A stretch of 64,000 nucleotides of DNA from Jiulongibacter sediminis (lineage in GTDB: Bacteria > Bacteroidota > Bacteroidia > Cytophagales > Spirosomataceae), in NCBI RefSeq assembly GCF_001306455.1, contig NZ_LGTQ01000011.1, positions 1 through 64,000 of the forward strand, read 5' to 3'. Both the position numbers and the translations under genes were made by a program. Position 1 is the first letter of the stretch. Every line of letters begins with the position of its first letter. Shown in pieces: positions 42,315 to 51,065 of this stretch. The notes beneath the pieces were generated by a model, which was given only the letters and a program-made list of their open reading frames with translations, was not told the origin of the DNA and did not search any database.

Positions 42315-43673
42315 ATGAATACTTTTGATGATTTCAAAATCAAAAAGCAGTTACGAAATGCTTTAGATGATTTGGGCTTTGTGAACCCCACTCCTATTCA
42401 GCAGGAGGCCTATTCGGTCATTTTAAGCGGATCAGATTTTGTGGGTATTGCTCAAACGGGTACCGGTAAAACCTTCGCTTATCTGCTTCCCATTCTTCAG
42501 GATTTGCCGTATGCAGAGCAGCTCAACCCAAGGGTTCTGATTCTGGCCCCTACCAGAGAGCTGGTTTTACAGATAGTGGAGCAGGTGGAAAAACTCACCG
42601 AATATATGAGCGTTAGGGTGCTTGGCGTTTATGGCGGTTCCAATAATATGAAAACTCAAAAGCTGGCCGTGATGGAGGGTGCCGATATTCTTGTTGCTAC
42701 CCCCCGGAGGCTTTACGATCTGGCCATCAGCAATGCTGTTAAACTGAAATCTGTCAAAAAACTAGTGATTGATGAGGTGGATATCATGCTGGATTTCGGG
42801 TATAAAACACAGTTGAGGAACATTTTTGAGCTTTTGCCGGCAAAGCGGCAACAGATTCTGTTCTCCGCCACTATGACGACTTATGTTGACGAACTGATCG
42901 ATACTTTCCTGATCAATCCAATCAAAAAAACGGTTGCCATCAGCGGTACGCCTCTTGAAAATATCAGTCAAACGGCTTATGCCGTTCCTAACTTTTACTC
43001 AAAAGTTAATCTGCTGAACCACCTTCTACAAGATAGCGAGACGTTCAACAAAGTGCTCATTTTTGTGGGCTCCAGAGTGGAGGCCGACAGGCTATTTGAA
43101 ACCTTTGACTTTGAGCATGAGTCCTCCCTGATTCATGCCGGCAAAGAACAGAATTACCGGACGACATCTATTGAAAACTTTGAAGATGGCTCCAGCAGAA
43201 TTCTGATTGCCACTGACGTGATTGCCCGCGGAATTGACTTTGAAAAAATCAGTCATGTCATCAGTTTTGATACGCCTTTTTACCCTGAAAACTACATGCA
43301 TCGGATTGGGCGTACAGGTAGAGCCGAGGAAAAGGGTAATGCTATTTTGCTTCATACGGAGAAAGAAAAAGAACAGAAGGAGGCTGTTGAGAATTTGATG
43401 AAATATGAAATCCCAAGTGTAGATTGGCCCGAGGAGGTGCAAAAGTCAAGTCAGCTCACCCCTGAGGAAAAAGATCAGCCAATTTCCCAAGAAGGGCTGT
43501 CAAATATCAAACCGACCAAACAAACCGGTGCTGCTTTCCATGAAAAATCAGCTAAAAACAGCAAAGAAAAAAAGGAACGTGTAGCCTACGAAAAGCAACT
43601 TAAGCAACGATATAAGAAGCCCATCAGACGTGGCGACAAAATCCAGAATATGAAAAAGAAGAAAAAGAAGTAG
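42315..43673 (+). CDS. DEAD-box RNA helicase (DEVD variant)
   Basis: 452 residues with the full helicase core: Q-motif region NPTPIQQEA; Walker A AQTGTGKT at 46-53; PTREL; motif II DEVD at 153-156 instead of DEAD; SAT; and the C-domain motifs ATDVIARGIDF and HRIGRTGRAE. The last 80 residues are very basic (KQLKQRYKKP ending in KKKKKK), a likely RNA-binding tail. Such enzymes unwind structured RNA in ribosome assembly or RNA decay, and this one probably helps with cold growth or ribosome biogenesis. Cytoplasmic. The 3' end has no obvious hairpin terminator. Confidence 0.92.
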   Translation: MNTFDDFKIKKQLRNALDDLGFVNPTPIQQEAYSVILSGSDFVGIAQTGTGKTFAYLLPILQDLPYAEQLNPRVLILAPTRELVLQIVEQVEKLTEYMSVRVLGVYGGSNNMKTQKLAVMEGADILVATPRRLYDLAISNAVKLKSVKKLVIDEVDIMLDFGYKTQLRNIFELLPAKRQQILFSATMTTYVDELIDTFLINPIKKTVAISGTPLENISQTAYAVPNFYSKVNLLNHLLQDSETFNKVLIFVGSRVEADRLFETFDFEHESSLIHAGKEQNYRTTSIENFEDGSSRILIATDVIARGIDFEKISHVISFDTPFYPENYMHRIGRTGRAEEKGNAILLHTEKEKEQKEAVENLMKYEIPSVDWPEEVQKSSQLTPEEKDQPISQEGLSNIKPTKQTGAAFHEKSAKNSKEKKERVAYEKQLKQRYKKPIRRGDKIQNMKKKKKK

Positions 43674-44024
43674 GTATTCCTTCTGATCGCAATGCTAAAT
43701 CTACTACCTGAACGGATTTTTTGAGATATCAAGAAATTCAAAACTTGGCACCTTAAAAAAAAGTTTTAGAAGTAACCAGGCGGCCAAAGTGAAAAGAAAA
43801 GTTTTTAGAATCAGAAAAAGAGTAAATGCAAAAGTTTTCATGACGATTAATATTTGATAACAAATTGATAATCAAATTTCTGAACTCAGCTATAGCCATA
43901 CCATCGTGTAAACAGGGAAGATTTTGCCGTAGTATAAAAACCTGCCCTTCGTCACAAAAGAACTTCTTAATCATCTGTTAACAATCCGCTAACTGATGTA
44001 GCTCATTTTTTTGTTTATCATTCT
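43674..44024. other. 351-bp intergenic region between helicase and desaturase genes
   Basis: It contains a candidate 45-codon minus-strand gene (43704-43841) and, upstream of the desaturase, the inverted repeat ATTTGAT...ATCAAAT at 43852-43877, which could be an operator. I see no RNA gene. Confidence 0.45.
43704..43841 (-). CDS. Candidate small single-helix membrane protein, 45 residues
   Basis: An open frame on the minus strand from ATG at 43841 reads MKTFAFTLFLILKTFLF, then TLAAWLLLKLFFK and a polar tail SFEFLDISKNPFR. One long hydrophobic segment with a positive edge is typical of small membrane proteins. Support is limited to composition and a free-standing position in a gene-poor gap; codon bias towards F/L in AT-rich DNA could produce it by chance. 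Confidence 0.35.
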   Translation of the reverse strand: MKTFAFTLFLILKTFLFTLAAWLLLKLFFKVPSFEFLDISKNPFR

Positions 44025-44816
44025 ATGCCGTCCTTTGTGACCCAATCATTTATCAAGACCGATTTTTTAATGATCATTCTAGCATTTTTTATTGCCCACT
44101 GGTATTTATCACTTTTCGCTCAAACGTTTTTCCTTCACCGCTACGCCGCTCATAAGATGTTTACTATGAGCCCTTTCATGGAAAAAGTTTTCTACACCCT
44201 TACTTTCATTTTTCAAGGTTCTTCTTTTCTGAGCCCTTATGCTTACGGTGTAATGCACCGCCTTCATCATGCTCATGCCGATACAGAGCAAGACCCGCAT
44301 TCGCCATCGTTTACTGCCAATCTTTTTGACATGATGTGGAAAACCAAAAACTATTACAATAACATTCTCCATCGCGAAGACGATATTGAGGACAAATTCA
44401 AAAAGAACGTACCTCACTGGCCCTTCATGGAGAAACTAGGTGACAACTGGCTGATCAGAATCGGCTGGGGTGTGGCTTACACTTTGTTCTATATTCAGTT
44501 TGCCAATCACTGGGCCTGGTTCCTGCTATTACCAATTCACTGGTTAATGGGTCCGGTACACGGAGTAATTATCAACTGGTATGCCCACAAGTACGGCTAC
44601 AGAAACTTTGATGTGAACGACACGGCCAGAAACCTGCTGCCTGTAGATTTTCTGATGATGGGCGAGAGCTACCATAATAATCACCATAAGTTTGGTGGCA
44701 GAGCTAACTTTGGTATCAAGTGGCATGAGTTTGATCCCACTTATCCGTTCATCAAGATGTTAAACGCCTTAAAGCTGATTAAGCTGAAGCCGAATAACGA
44801 TCTCAATTATATGTAA
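44025..44816 (+). CDS. Acyl-CoA (delta-9 type) fatty acid desaturase
   Basis: 263 residues, membrane-bound. The three His boxes of the desaturase family are HRYAAH (38-43), HRLHHAH (78-84) and HNNHH (217-221), which bind the di-iron centre. Hydrophobic pairs flank them (ILAFFIAHWYLSLF, WFLLLPIHWLMG). It should introduce a double bond into a saturated acyl chain using O2 and an electron donor, adjusting membrane fluidity. It is shorter than many homologues and has no fused cytochrome b5. A clear rho-independent terminator follows at 44842. Confidence 0.9.
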   Translation: MPSFVTQSFIKTDFLMIILAFFIAHWYLSLFAQTFFLHRYAAHKMFTMSPFMEKVFYTLTFIFQGSSFLSPYAYGVMHRLHHAHADTEQDPHSPSFTANLFDMMWKTKNYYNNILHREDDIEDKFKKNVPHWPFMEKLGDNWLIRIGWGVAYTLFYIQFANHWAWFLLLPIHWLMGPVHGVIINWYAHKYGYRNFDVNDTARNLLPVDFLMMGESYHNNHHKFGGRANFGIKWHEFDPTYPFIKMLNALKLIKLKPNNDLNYM

Positions 44817-44841
44817 TTATTTCACTTCCTTTGATAAACTG

Positions 44842-44877
44842 AAAACGCCTGATTTTTGATTAATCAGGCGTTTTTTT
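44842..44877 (+). terminator. Rho-independent terminator after the desaturase gene
   Basis: A perfect stem AAAACGCCTGATT (44842-44854) pairs with AATCAGGCGTTTT (44862-44874) across a seven-base loop and runs into TTTTTTT. It ends the desaturase transcript. Confidence 0.85.
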
Positions 44878-44954
44878 ATGCCTTTTATGTAATACTTGTC
44901 ACTGCGTTTGACCTCTTTTTAAGTGATCTTTGAATATCAAAAAAACTTAAAGAC

Positions 44955-45428
44955 ATGAGCCAATTAAATGCCATAGGTCTGGAGACCAATAAAGCCACCG
45001 AGCTGGCTGAGAAACTAAATACGCTGCTAGCCAATTACTCTGTGTTTTATCAAAATGTGAGAGGCTATCACTGGAATATAAAGGGTCAAAAGTTCTTCGA
45101 ACTTCATCTCAAATTCGAAGAACTCTATGACGACCTCCGTCTGAAAATTGACGAAATCGCCGAGCGGATTCTTACTTTGGGTTTCTCGCCCGAGCATAAT
45201 TATTCAGAGTACAATAAAGTCTCAAAAGTTAAGGAGAGCCCTCACGTTTCAGATGGAGTGCAGGCGGTAAGCCAAATTCTGGACGCTTTCAAAGAGCTCA
45301 TCATCCAGCAGCGAGTACTCCTTGATTTATCAGGTGAAGCCAACGATGAAGGAACGAATGCCCTCATGAGCGACTATATCAGAGAACAGGAAAAACTTGT
45401 ATGGATGTACTCGGCTTTTTTGAAATAA
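44955..45428 (+). CDS. dps: Dps family DNA-protecting ferritin-like protein
   Basis: 157 residues, the normal Dps length. The ferroxidase signature is present: NVRGYHWNIKG, then FFELHLKFEELYDDLRLKIDEIAERI, in which His, His, Asp and Glu residues bind iron at the subunit interface. Dps forms a 12-subunit shell, oxidises Fe(II) with H2O2 and can shield DNA during starvation or oxidative stress. Single-gene unit between two terminators. No OxyR-like site was recognised upstream. Confidence 0.92.
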   Translation: MSQLNAIGLETNKATELAEKLNTLLANYSVFYQNVRGYHWNIKGQKFFELHLKFEELYDDLRLKIDEIAERILTLGFSPEHNYSEYNKVSKVKESPHVSDGVQAVSQILDAFKELIIQQRVLLDLSGEANDEGTNALMSDYIREQEKLVWMYSAFLK

Positions 45429-45445
45429 AGAGTTTGTGAATTAAG

Positions 45446-45486
45446 CCTTCGGCGGTGAGAAAAAGACCGTACCCCGAAGGTTTTTC
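45446..45486. terminator. Terminator hairpin between convergent dps and tail-collar genes
   Basis: CCTTCGG (45446-45452) pairs with CCGAAGG (45474-45480), with further pairing CGGT/ACCG inside, and TTTTT follows on the plus strand. It probably ends the dps transcript and may also serve the convergent gene, whose stop lies at 45487. Confidence 0.65.
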
Positions 45487-47286
45487 CTATTTTGCCTTGA
45501 TGATAAAATTTATCGTGTAGAAAGGTGGCATATTATTGTGAGCGTTTCCCCCTCCTGTATTAGTAGTATTAACCGTGCTGGCATTGTTCTCCAGATCAGA
45601 GACTTCACCGCCACTGCCACTTTTACTTTTGCCTGAATAAGTGATACCGTGATTGTGAGAGGGCATTTCATTAATGGTAAGTGTATGTGTTTCCTCTCCA
45701 CCGTCACTACCCAAACTATGGTTAGTTGAACCGTTTTCTCCACTATTGCCTGAGCCCAGTGGAAACCGACCTGTAAAATCAGGCAAAGTAGAGCCACCAA
45801 GTACAGAGGCTAAATCAGGATAGGTACCGGAGCTGAAGCTGCTACCATTACATAGCAGCCATCCTGAGGGAGCAGAAGATGTCGGCCACATTTGAATGGT
45901 ACCTATCGGTATGGCCGGCTCCCAACTAAGATTGCCATTGCCATCGGTGGTGAGTACTTCTCCGTCATCGCCATCGGTGGTTGGGAGTGTGTAGGCATTA
46001 TCAATAGTAAGGGCCCCATTTATTTCTGTATCGCCGCTTTTGTAAACCACCACGGCGTCTGATCGGTTAGAAGTGCTGCTTCCGTTTCCGATGCTAAACA
46101 CTCTGTCGCCGGAATTAAAACTACTGGTTGAATTCGCCGCTATGTTTTCATTAAACATCCCAAAAGCATTTTCCCCGTAGGAGTTAGCCAAGGTATTGTA
46201 ACCTCCGGCAAAACTGTACTGTCCGCTGGCATTATTACTTCTTCCTACGGCCGTTGCCCCTGTGCTACTGGCATTGGCCAAATAACCAAAAGCCAGAGCC
46301 GAACTACCAGTGGCTTTGGCCTGATAACCTCCGGCTATCGAATTATTGCCGCTGGCTGTAGCATCATAGCCGAAAGCTACGGCGTCAGATGCACTCGCCT
46401 GTGAGCTGTAACCAAAGGCCGTGGAGTAATTTCCACTGGCAGTATTACGCTGCCCAAAACTTACGGCATTGGTACCACTAGAGGTATTTTCAAAACCAAT
46501 AGCTATGGCATTGACAGCTGAAGCATTGTTTTTGTTACCCATTGCAATGGAGTGTTCTGCGGAGGCTAAACTACTCACTCCAAAGCCAAAAGAAGTTTTA
46601 CCCAAATTAGCCTCATCCCAAGAATCGTCCACGGCGATTCCAGCCCTAAAAGCTCCTTTGCTTTTATCAAAAAACATTTTTTGCTCTGAATCGGAATTTG
46701 ACGATATATAATCTAAACTGTGATAACCGACCAGAAAATCATTATTCGTATCCTTTTGCCTGATCAGCCCGTTTTCTGATTTGAACGGGCTGTCACTGTC
46801 GGTCCAGCTCAGCCCTCCGGCCCCATCGGTTGAGAGCAGTTGGGTGGCATTTCCGTCAATATCAGGAAGGGTGTAGGCATTATGAACCGTGAGATTCCCA
46901 CTGAGCGTGGTATTTCCGTTACTGTCAATTTTAATTCCTTCATTGTCTCCATCGCCTGAGACATAGAAACCTCCCATTTCAATATTTTGCTCGGCTACAT
47001 GATTCCCCAAATCGTCAGGAATGGTTTGAATTTCAGTCCAGGTTTCATCCTTGTAATACCAAAAGCTATGGTACGTGCTGTCATACACCAAAAGACCTTC
47101 AACAGGGGCAACGATGCTGTCCCTTGCCGTGCTGGACATCCGGGGGATCAAGATTCCGCGATCTGTACTGTTGACCTCAAAGAGAGCTGAAGAATAGGGA
47201 TCAGAATCCACATTATACATGTTGATTTGACCAAAAGTCAATTGACCACAAAAGACAAAAAGGAGAAGACAAGCTATATTTTTCAT
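45487..47286 (-). CDS. Secreted tail-fibre-like protein: head repeats plus phage tail-collar domain
   Basis: 599 residues. A signal peptide (1-19, TFGQ) leads into the N-terminal module GILIPRMSSTARDSIVAPVEGL ending in W-T-E-I. Two LPDIDGNATQLLSTDG-type linker repeats flank a region (about 230-375) of at least nine 14-residue YadA-type head repeats such as AIGFENTSSGTNAVSFG. The C-terminal 140 residues are a phage tail-collar domain: IPIGTIQMWPTSSAPSGWLL, then LPDFTGRFPLG, MPSHNHG and the typical end NMPPFYTINFIIKAK. No S74 chaperone. Same architecture as the protein at 5382 but with a different tip. Co-directional with the hybrid kinase upstream, with a separate promoter. Confidence 0.85.
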   Translation of the reverse strand: MKNIACLLLFVFCGQLTFGQINMYNVDSDPYSSALFEVNSTDRGILIPRMSSTARDSIVAPVEGLLVYDSTYHSFWYYKDETWTEIQTIPDDLGNHVAEQNIEMGGFYVSGDGDNEGIKIDSNGNTTLSGNLTVHNAYTLPDIDGNATQLLSTDGAGGLSWTDSDSPFKSENGLIRQKDTNNDFLVGYHSLDYISSNSDSEQKMFFDKSKGAFRAGIAVDDSWDEANLGKTSFGFGVSSLASAEHSIAMGNKNNASAVNAIAIGFENTSSGTNAVSFGQRNTASGNYSTAFGYSSQASASDAVAFGYDATASGNNSIAGGYQAKATGSSALAFGYLANASSTGATAVGRSNNASGQYSFAGGYNTLANSYGENAFGMFNENIAANSTSSFNSGDRVFSIGNGSSTSNRSDAVVVYKSGDTEINGALTIDNAYTLPTTDGDDGEVLTTDGNGNLSWEPAIPIGTIQMWPTSSAPSGWLLCNGSSFSSGTYPDLASVLGGSTLPDFTGRFPLGSGNSGENGSTNHSLGSDGGEETHTLTINEMPSHNHGITYSGKSKSGSGGEVSDLENNASTVNTTNTGGGNAHNNMPPFYTINFIIKAK

Positions 47287-47329
47287 AGAAAAAACGGTTT
47301 AAAACCTTCGTGTAATGTAAATGGAGAAG

Positions 47330-47337
47330 CAAAAGTA
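47330..47337 (-). promoter_or_regulatory. -7 box TACTTTTG for the tail-collar gene
   Basis: On the minus strand TACTTTTG fits TAnnTTTG, 43 bases before the ATG. It lies 23 bases downstream of the 21-bp-spaced repeats, the same arrangement as at 8136 and 13441. Confidence 0.5.
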
Positions 47338-47360
47338 GCTGCATGTGCAAGCTAGCCGAA

Positions 47361-47395
47361 CTGACAAAAGCGAATGATTGACTGACAAAAACGAA
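47361..47395. promoter_or_regulatory. Direct-repeat operator candidate, 21-bp period, third site
   Basis: CTGACAAAAGCGAA at 47361 and CTGACAAAAACGAA at 47382 are 21 bp apart with one mismatch in 14 bases. The core CAAAAnYGAA resembles the half-sites at 8050 and 13352, but it reads away from the gene it precedes (45487-47286, minus strand). Its distance to the -7 box is comparable with the other two sites. Confidence 0.52.
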
Positions 47396-47406
47396 AAAAA
47401 ACAGGT

Positions 47407-49461
47407 TTAGGAACCCATTCTATCTAACTCCTCTTTTGGAGTAATTCCAAAGTGCTTTTTGTAGGCTTTTGAGAAGTAGTGTGCGTCTTCATAGCCCATC
47501 TCGAGCGAGAGCTCTGTCACTGTCTGAAAAGATTGAGATTTTACTTTTTGTCTTGCCTTATGCATTAGAAGAGCTGTGCGGTACTGTTTTGGCGTAAGCC
47601 CTGTCAGCGACTTTAGCTTCACCTGAAGGCCTTTCTGACTCATAGCCATGTCTTCAGCAAGGTCTGTCATCCCATACTCTGGATTTGAGAGTTGGGAAAC
47701 CATTAACTTTTCAACCTTTTCCAGAAAATCAGGTTTGTCGTTTGTTTTGACCTCTTCATCAGAAGATATTCTAAGATGATAATTTTTGATCAGGTTACGG
47801 GCTCTAACACGCAGCTCATTTTCTCTGAAGGGCTTCGTCAGGTAATCATCTACTCCTATTCTAAGCAAATTTATCCGATCACCATCCTCTGATTTTGCTG
47901 TCAAAACAATCACCGGTATCGACCTATACTGCTCATTCCTTTTCAAAACCCGAACGAGCTCTTCACCGTCCATTTCCGGCATCATTAGATCTGTAATGAT
48001 CAGATCAGGCCATGTTTTACCCAGCAATTCTAAAGCTTCTTTACCATCAGCCGCCTGAATTACCTGATAATCACCTGACAATAAATCAGCCACAAAAACT
48101 CTTAAATCCTGATTATCTTCTGCCAGAAGTAAAATAGGCCTCTGATCATCTGAATGTTGAGTTTGAAGGGGAGTTTTGACCTCTCCGGTCTCATAGTTAA
48201 GCTGATAACCTGAACTTGCACTGCCGGGCTCAACAGGTTTCCACGGCAACGAAACGATAAAGCCAGCTCCCTCGTCATAGGTGTCATCCAGAGTAAGCTC
48301 CCCATCCATTAGCTGTACCAATTCCTTGCTCAGAGCAAGACCAATTCCTGAACCCTCGAAATAAGTTTCGTGTGAAACCCGTCCGAAACGTTCAAAAATG
48401 GTTTCCTGATATTCGGGCGAAATACCGGGGCCTGTATCCGCAACCCTAACCATTAGTCGATTGCCAGACTCGTTTACCTGAAGAGTTACCCGTCCCCCTT
48501 GCGGTGTAAACTTTATGGCATTTGAGAGAAGGTTGACAACAATTATTTCAAGTTTGGGAGTATCCAGCAAAAGATAGTCAGCATCATTCAAATCGCTTTC
48601 AATTTCAAATCTCAAACCTTTCTGAATGGCATTCAGCTCAAAAAGCGAGAAGACTTCCTGGAAAAAGGCTTTGACCTTCACCTTGCTCTCATTGAGCTGC
48701 ACTTTTTTGACTTCGAGTTGAGTAAAAAGCAATAATTCGTTTACTCTGTTGAGCAATTGAATCCCATTTTTCCTGATCAATTGAATCAAAAATCTACTCT
48801 TATCTGAAAGGGTTGGAGAATTCAGGAGACTGTCAAGCGGAGCAAGAATCAGTGTCAGCGGCGTCTTCAGCTCGTGGGTAATATTGGCAAAAAAAGTAGA
48901 CTTCAACTCACTGGCCTCCAATATTGTGGCCGCGTCTTTCTCAATAATTTTCTTTTGCTCCTCCAGTTGTGCTTCGTACCTCCGGTTTTCATTCACTATG
49001 GCTCTCATGATGAGCATTAAGACAAAGAAAAAGATGTAAGACCCAACGAAAAACTTATCGTAACCAGCTCCAAAAAGGGCCAGATGATAGAGTGTAGCAT
49101 TAACCAAAACTATAAAAATGAGCTTTCTACCTGAAAAGAATAGCGGAGCTAAAACTGCCACCAAGCCCAGTCCTGTTTCTATTTGTTTACCTGGCAACAA
49201 AAAATAAGCATGACCGAAAATAAACGCCTGATAAAATATGGTCAGATACCAAACAGCACTTATCTGGTTTCTTTTAAGAAGCCAAAAAGCCGGTATAAAA
49301 AGCAACCCAAAGCCCAGATTAAACCAAACAACGGTCAAAGGGCTACCGGCAAGAAAGTTAGTCAGACTAAAAAGAAGACAGGCCGAAACCAGCAACCTCA
49401 CAGCAAGCCGTATGAAGTAGGAATTTCTTTCAAGAAAGGTATTTTCAGCGGGTGACTGCAA
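47407..49461 (-). CDS. Hybrid two-component sensor: membrane domain, kinase, receiver, AraC-type HTH
   Basis: 684 residues. The N-terminal 155 residues form five to six membrane helices with no large external domain. A coiled coil precedes HisKA with His196 (NITHELKTPLTL), an ATPase with GSGIGLALS, a receiver (LLLAEDNQDLRVF, TDLMMPEMDGEE) and an AraC-type helix-turn-helix (MSQKGLQVKLKSLTG, EMGYEDAHYFSKAYKKHFG). It differs from the hybrid kinase at 16066 by lacking TPRs, so the signal may be in the membrane. The start is a TTG; no ATG exists before the first helix. Followed, after 120 bases, by the tail-collar fibre gene, its likely target. Confidence 0.88.
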   Translation of the reverse strand: MQSPAENTFLERNSYFIRLAVRLLVSACLLFSLTNFLAGSPLTVVWFNLGFGLLFIPAFWLLKRNQISAVWYLTIFYQAFIFGHAYFLLPGKQIETGLGLVAVLAPLFFSGRKLIFIVLVNATLYHLALFGAGYDKFFVGSYIFFFVLMLIMRAIVNENRRYEAQLEEQKKIIEKDAATILEASELKSTFFANITHELKTPLTLILAPLDSLLNSPTLSDKSRFLIQLIRKNGIQLLNRVNELLLFTQLEVKKVQLNESKVKVKAFFQEVFSLFELNAIQKGLRFEIESDLNDADYLLLDTPKLEIIVVNLLSNAIKFTPQGGRVTLQVNESGNRLMVRVADTGPGISPEYQETIFERFGRVSHETYFEGSGIGLALSKELVQLMDGELTLDDTYDEGAGFIVSLPWKPVEPGSASSGYQLNYETGEVKTPLQTQHSDDQRPILLLAEDNQDLRVFVADLLSGDYQVIQAADGKEALELLGKTWPDLIITDLMMPEMDGEELVRVLKRNEQYRSIPVIVLTAKSEDGDRINLLRIGVDDYLTKPFRENELRVRARNLIKNYHLRISSDEEVKTNDKPDFLEKVEKLMVSQLSNPEYGMTDLAEDMAMSQKGLQVKLKSLTGLTPKQYRTALLMHKARQKVKSQSFQTVTELSLEMGYEDAHYFSKAYKKHFGITPKEELDRMGS

Positions 49462-49532
49462 ATTGCTTTGGTCTGTTAATAAAGAACAAATTTAAACCTA
49501 AAAGGCGGTCACTCAGTTTTGAAACCGAATTT

Positions 49533-49877
49533 CTAATTATACCACACCGCATACCCTTTTCTTCTCAATTCCAGAGCCAGCCTTTCTTCCGTTTTGAGAG
49601 CCTCTGCCCTACTCATCGGTGCCAGATTCAGGTGGTTATACAAGCTCGGGCGAAGCATATTCCCGTATTTTTTGACTATGGATGATGACAGGCTATGTCC
49701 TCTCTTGCTGAGCGTTCCGAGCTTATGTTGTTTAAGACGCTCAGCAGGGGTTTTACTCGTCATACCCACATAAAGGCACTCCAGCACACCGTTAAACTGT
49801 GGGTTCGTCTCTCTGAAACGTCTGTTTTCAGTGAAAACCTTTTTTGAAAGCTCTATGACATAAACCTGATAGGGCAT
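49533..49877 (-). CDS. GIY-YIG-like nuclease domain protein
   Basis: 114 residues. The N-terminal part fits a GIY-YIG domain: YQVYVIEL (first strand), then CLYVGMTSKTPAERLKQH with the conserved Tyr-Val-Gly and Arg. The region PMSRAEALKTEERLALELRRKG holds the catalytic-type Glu of the family. Small stand-alone GIY-YIG proteins are common but mostly uncharacterised. The start overlaps the stop of the upstream monooxygenase gene (TGATG), so the pair is coupled. Confidence 0.68.
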   Translation of the reverse strand: MPYQVYVIELSKKVFTENRRFRETNPQFNGVLECLYVGMTSKTPAERLKQHKLGTLSKRGHSLSSSIVKKYGNMLRPSLYNHLNLAPMSRAEALKTEERLALELRRKGYAVWYN

Positions 49878-50188
49878 CAGCTTATACCATGCCCGCCCAA
49901 AAAGCTCAACTCATGACCACGCTGCGGCTGCCCGGCCAAAAGTGGTACAGCCTTTGAAATCAAAGATCTCACGGCTTCTATTTTCAGTGAGTTTTCGTGA
50001 TCCTCTTTGGTATCCCAAACTTCAGTAACCCAAACGGTTTCCGGCACTTTTTCATCAATACTGATTAGATAAAGGCTGCATCCTTTTGCATCGGCGACTA
50101 ATCGAGAAGCTTCTAACAAAAGATCAGCCAGTTCGCCACCTTTTCCTTCTATGGCATTCAGGCTTCCATGTAGAAAATATTTACTCAT
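49877..50188 (-). CDS. Antibiotic-biosynthesis-monooxygenase-type (ABM) protein
   Basis: 103 residues from the ATG at 50188. It has the ferredoxin-like ABM pattern: LHGSLNAIEGKGGELADLLL, then GCSLYLISIDEK, VWVTEVWDTKEDHENSL and IEAVRSLISKAVPLL. Relatives are small dimeric quinol or haem-type monooxygenases or simple stress proteins; the substrate is unknown. An earlier start 57 bases upstream would add a non-homologous leader. Overlaps the GIY-YIG gene. Confidence 0.75.
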   Translation of the reverse strand: MSKYFLHGSLNAIEGKGGELADLLLEASRLVADAKGCSLYLISIDEKVPETVWVTEVWDTKEDHENSLKIEAVRSLISKAVPLLAGQPQRGHELSFLGGHGIS

Positions 50189-50360
50189 TCTGAAAATTAG
50201 TAATCTGTGATTCAAAACTACGTAATTCTCAGAAAGGCATGACAATTAAACTAATCAGTAACAATGCTCACATCGAGGTCTGCATGCCCCCCTTCAGTGA
50301 TGCATATCACTAACATTTCGATATTTCAGATTCAACTTTAACAGGCAAAACAAAATCAAT

Positions 50361-50993
50361 ATGAAAAAGACAGTAGTAATAGTAGGACTCCTAAGCCTGA
50401 TGGCCTGTAATGAAAACACGATTGAGCCTGAAAACAATCTCAATAGTCAGATCACCGCCCTGCCGACGGAGGAATTATCCTCTACTGAAGAGCAAGGCCT
50501 GCTCTTTTTGAGAGAAGAAGAAAAACTGGCCAGAGACGTTTACTCCACTCTTTATAAACAATGGGGCGTTCGAGTTTTTGATAATATTTCACAAAGCGAA
50601 CAAACCCATACAGATGCCGTAAAAGTATTGATAAACAAATACGGGCTTACCGATCCGGTCATCAATGAAGCCTCAGGTATTTTTGATAATCAGGAGCTTC
50701 AACAGCTCTATGATCAGTTGGTTGCATCCGGCTCTCAAAGCATTGAGAATGCATATGCCGTAGGGGCAACTATTGAAGATTTGGACCTTTTTGACCTGGC
50801 TCAAAACCTTAATGAAGTGGATAATCAAGATATCACTTTTGTCTATGAAAACCTCAGTAAAGGTAGTCGAAACCACCTGAGAGCATTCTATGATCGTATC
50901 ACATCCATTGGAAAGGACTATACGCCTCAGTTTATCAGTGAGGAGCAATTTAACGATATTGTCACCAGCTCTAAAGAAACGGGCGGCTGGTAA
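50361..50993 (+). CDS. DUF2202 ferritin-like lipoprotein
   Basis: 210 residues with a lipoprotein signal (SLMAC, Cys16). The DUF2202 domain (about 40-190) is a four-helix ferritin-like bundle: EEQGLLFLREEEKLARDVYS, SQSEQTHTDAVKVLI, EDLDLFDLAQNL and the end NHLRAFYDRI. The paired Glu and ExxH residues look able to bind metals. Role not established. Upstream of it is the divergent ABM/GIY-YIG pair; downstream a weak hairpin at 51000-51030. Confidence 0.85.
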   Translation: MKKTVVIVGLLSLMACNENTIEPENNLNSQITALPTEELSSTEEQGLLFLREEEKLARDVYSTLYKQWGVRVFDNISQSEQTHTDAVKVLINKYGLTDPVINEASGIFDNQELQQLYDQLVASGSQSIENAYAVGATIEDLDLFDLAQNLNEVDNQDITFVYENLSKGSRNHLRAFYDRITSIGKDYTPQFISEEQFNDIVTSSKETGGW

Positions 50994-50999
50994 AATTCA

Positions 51000-51030
51000 G
51001 GCCCTCTGTATTCCAACAGAGGCCATTTCT
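51000..51030 (+). terminator. Hairpin after the DUF2202 gene
   Basis: GGCCCTCTGT pairs with ACAGAGGCC across a six-base loop, followed by the T-rich ATTTCTTCTT. Probable terminator, though the T-tract is interrupted. Confidence 0.55.
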
Positions 51031-51065
51031 TCTTACATTGATTGACCGATCAAGAATCATTTTGC

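Noticed and set aside
43753-43974. Minus-strand 73-codon frame before the desaturase
   Set aside because: Overlaps the better 45-codon candidate in another frame, and its sequence is low-complexity.
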